A program made the translations under genes and the position numbers. The notes beneath the pieces are model-generated. The model was given only the letters and a program-made list of their open reading frames with translations, searched no databases and was not told where the DNA came from. From Galeruca laticollis (taxonomy: Eukaryota; Arthropoda; Insecta; Coleoptera; Chrysomelidae): a DNA stretch of 64,000 nt. The stretch is from assembly GCA_963921935.1 (NCBI GenBank), contig OY998175.1:207282655-207346654 (forward strand), read 5' to 3'. Within the stretch, counting starts at the first letter, position 1. Every line of letters starts with the position of its first letter. This document shows positions 30,313 through 42,479 of the stretch, in pieces.

Positions 30313-33072
30313 CCGTAATTTGGGGTAACTTGAGACACTTTTTAACCTTAAAGTGAAGTTTACGACATACCTAGAATAACTGAATGTTGAAAAACTATTT
30401 AAAAACATTTGTCATATAGGTAACAATGATATGTTAATAGAATATTTCATTTTATTTTGTCAAAAGTATTTTTTTTAAATTTTTTTTAAGTGTGTCTCAA
30501 GTTACCCACTAGAATGGGGTAACTTGAGACAGCTATATAAAATCAATCAATGGCTCAAATTATGCGTTGTTGGGGTAACTTGGAACAATGGAAATATAAA
30601 TAGACAGTGTTATGTTAACGTGAGAGACAATGAGAATATTTTTGGGGTCGATGATAATATTTTTGGGGTCAATAAAAAAACAAAGAATTTAAAAAATGTA
30701 TTTAATAATGATTGATTATAGTAATTTCACTTTAGTAAATTGCTTTCATTTCTGGTATTGAAAAAATACCTCGTTTATTCAGCGCTGTAGGAGGATTAAT
30801 GCCACCTACAATATCCTGCCAGTAATAATAGAGTTCATCCTTATGTTCAGGCCATTTCCAGTTTTCTCGTATTGTTTTAGTCATTGCGCTTATTGTTGTG
30901 CCTTTATCGTCAAGCTTCTCAATGACCCCAGGATAAAAATTTGAATCATAACGAACTATAACAAAACTTCCAACTTGTTTATTTATTGGCTGCAGAGTAG
31001 GATGAGAGTAATTACTCTCTTGGTTATTGTCTTCAATATTATCGTCAATGTTGTCTTCAATATAGTCTTCAATATTCATAATATGTTTTGCTCAAAATGA
31101 ATCCCAGTCATCATCTGAACTGTTTTCAAGAACAAACTCATTATTGCAACTGTCTTTGTTACTTTCACTGGACTCAAGTACTTTACGTGTCTTCTGCCTT
31201 TGCTTAGTTAGTTTTTCTTTATTTATGACACTTTGATATTCCACTAATTGTTTTCTTTTTTTCTTGCTTTGGGTTGTCTTCCAATATAACGATATCCTCT
31301 TCACAGATTGCTCTACCAGCGGGAACATTTAATTTCTTTTTTGTCTGTTTTCTTAAACCATCTGTTTCTTGCCTTCTACATTCTTCCAAATATTCTTGAA
31401 ATGTAGACACCCAGGCGGTATTGTCATTTTCTTTGCCTTCTTCTACTGCCTTTTTACCTGGAATTCTCTTCAGTACCTCTTCTCGATTTAGTGGAATGAA
31501 TCCTTCCCCTTTAAATTCACTCATGACGTTCTTTGAAATATTTTCCTTTCCCATTTCCTCCAAACATTTTTTTAACAAACGAGGAAATGTATCTTTGGGA
31601 ATAGTTCCACGATTTTTTGCTTTCCATGACTCTAAAGTTTCACGCCACTTATTTTTAAGTGGACGGATAAATGCTACATCTAACGGCTTAGTGAGTCCAG
31701 TGCTGTTAGGAGGAAGTAGAATGAAGATAATGTTGTTATGTTTGCTTTCTTCTATTATATATGGGTATATGACTCGCTAAATTATCCCCAATCATAACTT
31801 TCTTCCCCTCAATCTTGCTTCGAGAAATAGGGCAAGACATTTTTTCAAAACCAGTCTTCGAATATCTCCAAAGTAAACCATCCACCCTTACTCCTATTAT
31901 AAACTGTCCCCTTAGGCCATGTTCGGTCCAGATATTATAAAGATTCTCAGCTTTACATGTCACATATGGGGGGAAAAGTGTCCCGTCCCCGGCAGCAGCA
32001 AACATCACAGAAGTGCTCGACTTTGAGGAGTCAATAATGTCGGCACCCTCTTCTAACAACAACCTTTTTACGGTCAGGGTCGTCTGTAATATTTGTTTCG
32101 TCATAATTAATGACATAATGAGGAAGAACTCCCTCCATTGACTGGTTTAACTCATCAAAGTACAGATTTATGGCGTTATGGTCGACTTTGGCTCGAGCTC
32201 TCTTTATGTTCTGGCACATTTTATTACTTAATGTGTCCTTGTGACGCTTCAAGAAAGACATGACAAAATCTGGACCTGGCATGTTGTTTTTGAATCTAGA
32301 TTCATTTCTTCCAGAACGGTCAAGGAAGGCTTTAACAATGAGTCTAATGTCGTATAGTCTGCTGAACATAGACACATTACTAATACATTCTGGTCAATTT
32401 CATGCAAAACAAATGGTCTGCCGACCTTCCCTGTATTTTTCCCTTTTATTGCTCTATTGATAGAGCATCGTGGTATAACAAACTGTTCTTCCGCTTTTCT
32501 CAAAGAAAGTCCAGACCTGACAGCTTCCACTTGCTCATTCGAGAAATTTCGGTATTTACGAGACCCCAAAACTTTTTTTTGGGTTCGAAGCATAACTGAC
32601 CTGAAGCAATGAAAGTCTGATTAGTAGGTAGGTTGGTACCAAGATTTTATAGTGCATAATTTGTGGTGGGGTAACTTGAGACAGTTGTCTCAAGTTACGC
32701 AATTAAGGTCAGGTTGTGAATTTATATTTTGTAGCAACCATAAACTTGGCAACGCCGCAATGAAATTTATGATATATCACCATTAATATTAGAGGTTAGC
32801 TTTTCTACAACAATTACTTGTTTTCAGATATTAGTCATAAAACTATAATATAAGTTATGTAATTTATGAAATTTGACAGTTTCAAAGTTGAAGTTTAGTG
32901 AAAACTGATGAACTTACCTTAGATAGTATAAAAGAATTTAATTATTAACGTTTGATAACACCACGTTCCACACCTCTTGCGAACAAAACAACACCACCCA
33001 TGTCAACAGGGTTGCCAACATTACGAAAAATAATGGTGTCTGCAAATTGTCCCAAGTTACCCCAAATTACGG
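30313..33072 (-). mobile_element. pogo/Tigger-like DNA transposon
   Basis: The ends are inverted copies of CCGTAATTTGGGGTAACTTG, flanked by TA at 30311-30312 and 33073-33074; removing the insert restores the continuity of the Jockey LINE. The 2760-bp interior carries a degraded DDE transposase. The core of the TIR, GGGGTAACTTGAGAC, recurs inside the element: inverted near 30487-30502, direct at 30514-30528 and 30572-30586, and as an inverted pair at 32670-32697. Confidence 0.9.
30732..32593 (-). pseudogene. pogo/Tigger-like transposase with extra C-terminal domain
   Basis: Domains follow in several frames. A psq-type helix-turn-helix comes first (NFSNEQVEAVRSGLSLRKAE). A CENP-B-like second DNA-binding part follows (MPGPDFVMSFLKRHKDTLS, KMCQNIKRARAKVD). 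The DDE core has INYDETNITDDPDRK (first Asp), KVMIGDNLASHIPIY (second Asp) and KPLDVAFIRPLKNKWRE (third Asp). A charged linker and an acidic segment (DYIEDNIDDNIEDNNQES) lead to GSFVIVRYDSNFYPGVIEKL and WKWPEHKDELYYYWQDI. The last block looks like a small Tudor/SH3-like barrel known in related insect proteins. Frameshifts near 32370, 32050, 31740 and 31250 plus other breaks make it inactive. Confidence 0.8.
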
Positions 33073-33074
33073 TA

Positions 33075-35095
33075 CCGTATAGTCATATAGGTTTAAGAAT
33101 GGCTTTATAGATGAGTAATTTGTTGGTTATTGAGAGTTTCCATTTTCGTCCCATGAGCCAATACATTTGACAAAACTTGATGTCTAGTTGCCTTCTTTTA
33201 GTCTCGATATGTTTTTGCCAGGTGAGTCTCTGGTCAAGATAGAGGCCAAGGTATTTCGTTTCTATAGCCACAGGTGTTCGTGTATTGTTCATAGTTACTG
33301 ATGAGCAAACATTCTGGCGCATCCTGAAGGTGACTTGAACTGATTTGTTGTTTTTGATTTTAATTTGCCACTTCGTATATCATTCGTTAAGTAAGTCAAG
33401 ATGATTTTGCATGTTTTTAGAGGATACTACTGGATCGTTGCTTGTGGCTATGATGGCTAGGTCATCAGCGAATGAGGCTATTTTGGTGTTGTTTGATGGG
33501 GTAGAAATTGGATTGCTGGTCAGAGTATTTAACTGAGAAGTGTCTATTTGATAAGTAGGTAAAATAATTACTTGTTATACAGTTTTTTAATTTGAAGAGT
33601 AGGCCTCTGTGCCATCCTTGTCAAAGACCTGTGTGATATCAAGAAATACGGCATTGAAGTATTTCTTATCTTCTAGTGCTTTTGATATTTCATTAATTAG
33701 GCTGTGGACTTGCTGTGTGGTGGAATGATATTCTCGGAATCCGAACTGGTGTTTAGGCAGTAACTTCAGGAATTCCTGATCCATAGACATTCTTTTTTAA
33801 AAAAGTCACTCAAGTTCTTTGCATAATGTAGGTAGCAGGCTGATAGGTCTATAGGATGAAGACTCGTATGGGGGTTTGCCTGGTTTCTGTACCATTATAA
33901 TCTCAGCGTATTTCCAAATGGTTGGGAAGTAAGACAAGCTTAAGATACGATTAAATATAATTGTTAGGAGAACAATGGTTTTTCGCGGGAGAGTTTCAGT
34001 ATATGCCCATTGATTAAATCGTACCCAGTTGCTTTACGATTATTTAATTAATCTATTTCGTCCTTTACTTCAATTGGAGAGAAGGATTTTATGGGAAGTG
34101 ACATTTGGCAAGGAGCGTTAATGGAATGTTGTATCCTCATCTTCCGATTCGTGTTTAAACACTGTGCTCAGGTGTTCAGCGAATACTCCGGCTTTATCTT
34201 TATCCGATCAGGCCCACTCCCCTTTGGTTTGAGGATGGGTGGTACAGCTATTTGTGGTCTTTTTAAGTTTTTTGTTGCCTTCCATAATGTTTGGTCATGT
34301 ATCGAGAGCTTGCTTAGGTAATAATCAAACGAGTTGTTTGGTGCTTCTCTAAGCGGTGTCTTTAGTCCCTACTTAATTTGTTATAAATATGTTGATCGAG
34401 TACATTTCTGGATCATTGCTAAATTCTTCGGGCGCATCTTTTGTCTGCAATGAGTTGGCGAATGTGTAGTGGCACATTTGTGGTTGAATTAGCTGGCTTG
34501 TTGTACTGCGGGGTGGATTTCTAGGCTGCTTCTTGAATCATTTTTTAAAGTATTGGGCAGCTTCATCAATATCCTCCGGGGATTTTAGTCTCAGGTTAAG
34601 GTTTAGGTTCTCATCCAAGTAGGAGCGAAAGAGAGTCCAGTTTGTGCTTTTGGTGCTCAGCTTTGGAGAAAGTGACTTTTTGATAATTGTAGTGCTTATA
34701 TTTGAGATTACTGGAGTATGGTCTGAGCTAAGATCACAGTTGGATTCAGTAGTACAATTATTTCTTGAAATTCCTTTTGTTATGAAGAAGTCCATGAGAT
34801 CAGATAGCTTCCTTGGGTCGCTCGGCTAGTAAGTAGGGACTCCGTTGGAAAGGTAATCGTGGTTGTTGTCTGACATGGCTCTTAGTAGGTTGCGTCCTTT
34901 CGTTGTAATGAGTCTAGTGAGTGTGTGTGGCGTGGTGGATTGTAGGTGACTGTAACAGTTAGGTTCCAAGGTACAGCTGTTATTTCTATACATGTTGCTT
35001 GAATTTTGTCTGTTTGAAACTTTTGTAGTTCATGATGTCGAATGGACTTGCGAATTAGAACTGTTGATCCCCCATGGGTGGTGCCATCTGGTGAT
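33075..35095 (-). pseudogene. Jockey-like LINE, endonuclease and reverse transcriptase
   Basis: From right to left: endonuclease text GTTHGGSTVLIRKSIRHHEL and VTYNPPRH. Next comes SDLMDFFITKGIS then DLSSDHTPVISNIS, the end of the APE domain. RT blocks follow: KLLPKHQFGFREYHSTTQQV, YFNAVFLDITQVFDK, KIASFADDLAIIA (catalytic ADD) and TKYLGLYLDQRLTWQKHIET. A deletion removes the PQGSVLGP block between the last AFDK-type motif and FADD. Stops and frameshifts are frequent. The 5' end is cut at about 35095. Confidence 0.8.
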
Positions 35096-35400
35096 GTGTG
35101 TTATATGGACATATATGAATGTACAAATTGGATCCAGTTCTGTACACCCTATGGATGCTCAGAATTGTACAATTATGGATACTTCAAGTTGTTTCAATAT
35201 TCTACATTCAATGGACATACATGAACATACAGTTCCCGAAAGTATAAATTATAGCCAGTTCCGTACATCCTGAAGACGTCCAATTATGAAACGTACAGGA
35301 CATCCAGAATTGCGCATCCATTGGACGTCCATATTAGGTCCATGGACGTTTGGACTTTATTTGGGCCTCAAATGGACGTCGTGTGCTGTATGGGGATGCT
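35096..35400. repeat. TGGACAT/ATGTCC-type minisatellite-like segment (orphan)
   Basis: Words such as TGGACATA, GGACATCC, TGGACGTCC and CCATGGACGT recur every 15-40 bp. The same vocabulary forms the subterminal regions of the element at 37192-41714, so this is probably the end of a second copy. Confidence 0.5.
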
Positions 35401-36536
35401 TACTAATTATAAAATCATATTTTGTAGGATTACAATGCTTACTAATTATGTTTTAAACTTTCCGTTTCATTTGAATTTCGTTGGTTATGGAGATTCAATT
35501 GAAAATAACGCTTATAAAGTCAATAAAACGAAATATAACTAGAGTTTAGTCACAAAATAATCACTCAATACACTTTAAATTGCTTTAAATCCTGCAATCT
35601 CATCCGAGATAATAACCTTGCTCGCTCACAGACGCCATATTGAGTAAATATTAACAGATAGTAGGAATACTTATTTTGAAGTCGGAGAATCCAAATATAT
35701 ACAAATATGGAGGGTGTTACATTTGAGTTTTTAATTCTTTTATCGTTTCCATATTAATTTCTGTCAAAAATTTGAAATTAGGCCTAATATAGCACCGGAA
35801 ACTTTTTTCAACATCCATTTTAATATCACAGTAGAAACTAGGTAAACGAGAATTCAAGGAACCCAAAGAGATCACACCCAAGAAAAAAACATCGAATCCC
35901 AACCCCGCAGAGGAAACTTATCCTATATCTGGTCCCGACTTTCCGAAAAAAACCGAAAATCAAAAAGAATGTCCCGAACATATCTCTCTATCTAACTACG
36001 CACGGCAGTGACACGGTGCCGTGATGTGTGTTTCGGCCTTAACTCGCACGTGTAATGTAGATAAAACTCTTCCTCTTCAGGTAACTTTTTTTAATTAATC
36101 TAGTCACAGTGTTAATGATCACGTATGTTTCTTTCAGTTTATACTTCTATGCTTATTAAAATGTAAGTTTCAAATTGTGCCATACTTAAAGCTGCTTTTC
36201 AATAGCTCCGACATTTTTTGAAGTATTAATCGTTAGCCAAATAGTTTAAGTATTGGCAATAAGGTTCTTTAGCCTCTTATTAAGCAATATATTATTAACG
36301 ATTCGTTGTTTACCACATGTTTCACTGCTAAAATGAACTGATCGCCAACAAAGTGTCTCGTGTGTCATATTAAAAAAAATACGAAGTCAGGTTGTATCTA
36401 CAGGGTATTCTTATAATTTTGAAAGTTGGTGATCAGTTCTTTTTAACGTAGTTGTGATTTTTATTTCAAACTGTTATTTTTATTCAGAAAAATAAACTAT
36501 TTAAGATGAGACGTGTATACATATTTTTAAAACCGT
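35401..36536. other. No recognised gene
   Basis: I find no ORF with known motifs. 35950-36060 is somewhat richer in G+C and includes the palindromic CACGGTGCCGTG at about 36011. No other structure was found. Confidence 0.3.
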
Positions 36537-37199
36537 CTATAGGGTTTTCCAAAAATTTCAGGTCGGAGATGTAAGTTTCAAACGAGTGAAAAAGAATTTG
36601 GGGATCCCTAAAAGGGATAATAGAAACTACATTTCTAGATGGTTTAAACATTTCTTCCACCCCGAATTTTTTAAATTGAAACCCCTATCGAACTTCACCT
36701 TATTTTAGAGATAACGACACCTCCAAAACCACATCTCAGTTATTTCATGAGTCGTGAGACAAATGAGAAAATAACATATTTATTATGATTTTTATAATAA
36801 ATTTTTTGGATTTCGCTATAACCCATAAAATGAATTTTTAACCCTTTGGAGCGTATCTCTAGTAATATTGGGGGTTTTTTCTACTATGCGATGTTGCAAA
36901 TCTTTATTTATTGTGGATTTGTTGTACACACTACTTTTTAGTAACCCCGAAAGAAAAAATTGACTTTTGTAAAATCTGAAGATTGTAAGAGCCAGGCAAT
37001 TTCAACTCTACTCTAGATCCAACGGTTTGGAAATGTGCGACTTGAGAAGTTTAGGCTAATTTGCCAAATTGTGTACTTGAAGAAACCACTAATATGCTCC
37101 AAGGGATTCATAATTCCATTTATTGGTCATTGTGAAATCAAAATTTATCGACAACTTCAAAAATTTATTATAAAAATAGTAATAAACATCTTACCCAGA

Positions 37200-37640
37200 T
37201 AACACATGAACATACAATGGATGTCCAATGAATATCCACATTGGGCATAAGGGATATCCATGGGATATCCGTTCATGTCCAGAAGGATATCCTATGGACA
37301 TCCATCGGATATCCATTTGCCACAAAATTGGACATCCCATGGATGTCCGTTTCGTACAAAGAATGGATATACCTTGGACAAATATGGACATTCACTGGAC
37401 ATAATAAATAAACCATGGACTTTCCATGGACCTGAACTGGATGTTTAGGACATGAACTGGATACATTTTGGACATGAACAGGATAGTTTATGGACATCCC
37501 ATGTACTTGTTATGGACGTGAACTATATGTTTAAAGGACATGAACTGGATACATTTACGACATGAACTGGATAGGTTATGAACGTAAACTGGATGTTTTG
37601 GACATGAACTGGATAGTTTATAGACTATAGTTTTTCGTAA
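37200..37640. repeat. Subterminal array, left
   Basis: About 20 degenerate copies of TGGACATGAACTGGAT and GGATATCCATGGGATATCC words. From 37430 the period is roughly 20-35 bp. Confidence 0.75.
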
Positions 37641-38360
37641 ATTCTAGCACTCGCCACTAAAGCACTGCTCATTCTAAGAAGTTTGGATGATAAAATTCTT
37701 CGAAATCCCTGGTGGGCTGCAAAAATATACGGAAGAATCCTGTACTGGACTTATTATGAAAAAGAATATATTTTGTATATTCAGAGCATCTTAATGACAA
37801 GGTTATTGAAAGGATTTCTAAATATGATAATCATAATAATATACATATGAATTGGTTATTAATTAAAGAAAAATATAAGTCCACAAAAAAATAATCAAAG
37901 CAAAAATAAAACATTCTTATAAATTACATTTCACAGAAGTTATTGTTTTGTATGATTGGTAGGTACTTTATTTGAGAGAACAATAGGAATTTTGAAATGA
38001 TAATCAAGTTGTAATTTAATATAATCAGAATCTGCAAGAAAAAATATAAACGATGATATTGTGCAGTCTTTTCAACAGCAATAATAGATAATTTCAAGTT
38101 CAAATTATTTGTGGAAACCTTTACATAAATAAACCTCAAATATTGGTCTCAATACAGAAAAAATAATACTGAATTGTTCAAAAGTAGTAGTTTATTAGTA
38201 AAATTAAAAGACCTCTTCAGAATAAAAATAAAGGAACAATGATTCTTGATAACCGAAAATAAAAGATATTCTTAAAAACATAATATCATAACAACTATCA
38301 CAAGTCAGACTAATTATTGTTATTATTGTCATTTGGCACTTTCACTTTTTTGCTTCTTTC

Positions 38361-39950
38361 TTAAGGTCTCCTTAGCCACTTTTTAATTGCTTCATCGGTA
38401 GCTTTTTGATTATCGGATAGTTTGGATTGTTGAGATGCATCTAAAACAATACATTTTCACAGAAAGAGGACACAAGTTTTCAGATGCTATGACGAACAGA
38501 TAGGCACTTGTTATCTATGTATGTATATAGATTATTGAATTACAGATCCCTGGAAAGTACAGAAATATTTCAAGATAAACCCTTACCCAAAAGCATTTTT
38601 GCCAGTTCCAGATTTTTGAAGATCCTTTTCTTCTTAGCTCCATGCCAACTGAATTCTGAGGCGAAGGAATTTGACATAACCACTTTCAAACACCTTTTAG
38701 TGAAATCATATAAATTGTTTCCTCCTAACTTAGATAATTCATCAACCTGAAAAACAGATGATTAATTTAAAAAAAAAGTTGAAATACATAGAAAAATACA
38801 ATACAAAAGAGGTTGTTAGTATATTTTTGAGTTACTCACAGTTACTCTGAAGTTTTTTTTTGTTTTGTAAGTACTCCTCTATTAGAATTATGTGTTCATC
38901 AGAATTAATTGGTAAGAAATTGAACATTACAAATATGAACTGATGGGTTTCTTCATGGATGTTTGTTGGTTGCACTATTCTTAAATTTTGTATTTCTTCA
39001 ACAACTTGAGTCAATATATTTCTCATAAGTATCTGTTGTTTTATAATGTTTATCAAACTATCACCTGAAAAAATCAAACAAGCGTGTATTAAAAATATTA
39101 TCATTCAATTTTACAATTAACTTACCACTTCTGGGCGCAGGGCAGCAACAACAGGAAAATTCATCTAAAACATATAACAAGAAGGAACATCAGTCAAATC
39201 TCAACATAATTTTGAATGCAAATATCATTTTGATTTACTGCTAACTGAAGTAGGTATTGCGTTAATGGCTTCAGGAACTGGATCATCAAGCTGACTTGTT
39301 GATTGTATTGAATCATATGTATTTGATGGGATAGGCATTTTAGTTGGGGTGGTCAATTTCTTCTGAGAGTTTAAAACACTCTCGTTCTCTGTCTTCTTGG
39401 CCTTGCTACGAGCCTGTAGGTAGTTGTCTGAAATGAACCCATTTCGTATTCAATTATAGTAAACTATAGTTGAAATCAAATACAGTAGCAATTATTTCCA
39501 AGGAATAGTTGGTATTGTCTGATGCGAAACACAATAAGAATTCTGGGAAAAACTCGGCACTATATTTGAACTCTACTGTAATAATTTTATTCAGTGATAA
39601 AAATTTTCATATTAGTAAAATATTATTCCACCAATGAGTAACACTTCTTTTCAAATTTTCAGGAAAAAATGGAGACCTCAAATCATTCATTTTAAATGAT
39701 CAGTATTGTGAGGAAATTATTTTCGTTACATATTACAACTGCAAAAAAATGAATACTCACCACATGTCCCACTTTTGAAGACTTCTATTTTGTGGAGAGG
39801 CCAACAATTGTTTGGTTGATCATGTTTTTTTATAGCTTATTGGATTTTTTCTTGTGTGTAAGGCGGCCAATAGCAATGGTTATTGCCCATCAGCCAAGTT
39901 GTTGCTATGGCCTCTACAGAATTTTCTTCTTGAAATATAACTACAGCCAT
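38361..39950 (-). pseudogene. DUF4806-domain protein gene, six exons, lightly damaged
   Basis: Exons (minus strand) with GT-AG borders: 39950-39761, 39427-39239, 39164-39126, 39064-38840, 38746-38587, 38440-38361. The start reads MAVVIFQEENSVEAIATTWL, a common N-terminus of these proteins, then HDQPNNCWPLHKIEVF. Later blocks are SLINIIKQQILMRNILTQVV and FIFVMFNFLPINSDEHIIL. The hallmark is DELSKLGGNNLYDFTKRCLK with FSWHGAKKKRIFKNLELAK, and the end is DEAIKKWLRRP. Two lesions occur: a TAA at codon 38 of exon 1 and a 1-nt shift in an A9 run in exon 4 (38862-38870). In animals these proteins often accompany transposons; the molecular role is unknown. Confidence 0.75.
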
Positions 39951-40376
39951 GTAGCCATGATTTGAAAGCTTCAAGAAAATTATAAGTCATTGAATAATCA
40001 ACAACATTTGGAAAATGAATGAATATATTCTATTGTTTCTTCTTCAAATCAAATAACAACTGAGGATTATAATGAAAAATACAATTTTTATACATTTTTA
40101 TCAGCTAACATTCAATAAAACGAATCACTGGAAATATAAAATAAAAAATCTCATATTCTTATCTAAACAAACATAATACATATACAGTATTTGGATAATG
40201 AGAGATTCAAGAAATAAAATTTGAAACAGAAACTTTGATTATACTATTTACATGAATTTCAATTTCCTAATTTAATTACCTATTACTATTCTGAATGCAG
40301 AAGTGGAAAAACCACACACTCATCATCATTTCTACCACTGTAAGGTTTTTGGCGAGCAACCACAACATTCAATTAT

Positions 40377-40832
40377 CTATGGTCCCCTACACACTACATT
40401 CATCAACTTTTCAATAGAATTCTTGAAACCAAAATGATAATAAACTACTGGTTGCACCACTTTTAATGACATATTTCTAGGAGTATTTAGTAAAGTTCTA
40501 GCATCTAATGGAAGTTGTGGATGTAAAGGTTTCAATATATGGAGAAGATTAGTAACTGCTGTTTGTGTAACATTATATTTCACTGCTTCTACAAAATCAT
40601 ATTGCTCATCTACCGATGAAACCTCAGAATCACTAAAATAGGGAACGAATTGAGTGTTATTAGAAAACGAAGGCAAACCAGAGGAAGTTAATGCAAAAAC
40701 TTGGTTTGTGTCGAAAGATTGACGATGCAAAGTTTGGTCACCATTTTCAATAGACCTAGTAACATTGAATTCTTTCCTCGTTTTTCTGTAGCATTTGTTG
40801 AAAATTTTATTTTTCAGATTTTTTCTATCCAT
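40377..40832 (-). pseudogene. Transposase N-terminal fragment (CMC-like, tentative)
   Basis: The 151-codon ORF starts MDRKNLKNKIFNKCYRKTRK and ends with ILKPLHPQLPLDARTLLNTP, SLKVVQPVVYYHFGFKNSI. The P-L-D-A-R-T-L-L-x-T-P and Y-Y-H-F-G motifs are the N-terminal signature of a large insect/cnidarian transposase family linked to CMC elements. The catalytic part is deleted right after NSIEKLMN, so this copy relied on others. Confidence 0.6.
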
Positions 40833-41504
40833 ATTTCTCGTGAGCTTAAACTATATAAAACCCTCCACCTTGTGCCAAGTGCATTCACTTATTCAACAGG
40901 ATATAAAGTGAGCTTACTAATTAAACACATACTTACTTGTAAAAAGATTTGAAAATATCAGTATATTAGACACAAAATCAATAATCATCACTAGGCACAA
41001 ATACAACACAAGATTATTATTATTTTATAATTAGATAATTCGCAAATATGATGGAATAACAAAGAAATAAGCATAGAGATAGAAACTATGGAAAACTGAA
41101 ATCACCGAATACTGTAGTATTCGGTGACTGAAATTATCAAAACAAATATAATGACGCCACACGTCATCCCTCAGTCACTGAGTGAACCAGTGTCGGTAAC
41201 AGATAGAAAATTAGGTTGGGCACATTGCTGCCAGCTTGCGAATACAGTATTTTTGGAGTTTTTAGAATGTAATATAAATTCACTGACCGTGGTAAATACA
41301 ACACAGTCTAACATCAAATTAGTATTTATTTTTATCAAACTTTTGCTACCTTCACAATTAGTTTTTTCTTCATCACATGAAATCAAAAATATAATACTGA
41401 ATACCACTGTAAAAAATTAGAGTAGCAAATGGAAGGAATAAGTCTGAAATATAGCGGACGTAGTACATTTTTAAATGAGTCTGGTATTTTCGACTAGACC
41501 AAAG

Positions 41505-41705
41505 AATGAACAATGGATGTCCAATGGACGTCATCCATAATTCAAATAAATCTTCACGTCCCACAGTGCTCTGGTGAACGAGAACTGAAGGTCCAGTAAA
41601 TGTCCACAAACGAATATCCATTGTACTAGTGATAAATGGACATCCATTGGATGTCCATGTCCATATGGACCAATCGTGGACAGTATATGGATATCCTGTG
41701 TTTAC
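41505..41705. repeat. Subterminal array, right
   Basis: Shorter array of ATGGATGTCCAATGGACGTC, GGACATCCATTGGATGTCC and similar words in mixed orientation, mirroring the left array. Confidence 0.7.
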
Positions 41706-41942
41706 TGGGTAATTTCTCATTTGGTAGTATGATTCTTAAAATCACTAAAATATCGAGTTTTTAGGATGCCATTTTCTTTAAAATAAGGTGAAAAGAAGTA
41801 GAATATAAAAGTTTTGATGTTATCGCACCTAAAAGTTTTAAACTGTGTAAGAATTCGTTTTTATTGCTTTTTAAAGTGATCCATAAGTTTTCAGATGTTT
41901 GTTTCGCTCGTTTCAGCCCGGGACTTTTGGAAAACCCTGTAT

Positions 41943-42422
41943 ATAAAACGATATACGTATGTTCCTTTATTTATGTATAATTCTGTAATTATTAGAAAAT
42001 AAATATCTTTTCTGAACAGATGATCCCTTAAATACCAAAAAATTAATATTTTCAAACATGGAAATGAATAAGAACAATCTAAGTCATTTTATTATGGGGT
42101 GATTAATTAGGGAACACACTTTGTATAAACACTATATTACATAACTTTATTTACAGGATGGTTAAGATTACAGTGGAATATTTTTTAACAATATTGAATA
42201 GGCATGATGACATATTTTAAAATCCCCTTCTACAATGTAGCGCCTGCTATTTCCGAAAAATGCACTATTTCAGCAATAAACGAATTTTTAACGTAAATTA
42301 TTCCATTTTATTTTATCTACTTTGAATTAAACGCGAAAACGCATATGTCTTCATGCTTAAGGAAGATCGTCAATAATACATTTTTCGTGTGTCAAAAATA
42401 TAAATAGAAAAAAAAGAAGATA
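41943..42422. other. No recognised gene
   Basis: A/T-rich sequence with no ORF of note and no repeat I could pair. Confidence 0.3.
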
Positions 42423-42479
42423 TGACATTACAAATATTATAATAGTGGCGTCCGATTTGCAGACTCAAGCAACCCACAC

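Larger units (their letters stand above)
37192..41714 (-). mobile_element. Inner DNA transposon with DUF4806 gene and subterminal repeats
   Basis: The ends read TTACCCAGATAACACA (37192) and, inverted, TTACCCAGTAAACACA (41714). Both ends continue into subterminal arrays of GGATGTCC/GGACATGAAC words (37200-37640 and 41510-41705). Minus-strand genes in between are a DUF4806 protein and the N-terminus of a transposase. Such pairing is known for CMC (CACTA/EnSpm-like) elements of animals, but the superfamily is my inference. Target duplications could not be fixed. Confidence 0.6.
36537..41942. mobile_element. Outer TIR element hosting a nested transposon
   Basis: CTATAGGGTTTTCCAAAA at 36537-36554 is inverted at about 41926-41942 (TTTTGGAAAACCCTGTA). 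Further in, CTTCACCTTATTTTA at about 36694 is inverted at about 41780 (TAAAATAAGGTGAA). Inverted similarity thus covers about 180 bp at each end. The nested element 37192-41714 accounts for most of the interior; the outer element alone is about 0.9 kb with no ORF. Dinucleotide TA lies at both ends. Confidence 0.5.

Noticed and set aside
37200..37640. CRISPR-like regularly spaced repeats
   Set aside because: Units are degenerate, spacing is uneven, the organism is eukaryotic, and the array mirrors one at the other end of the same transposon.
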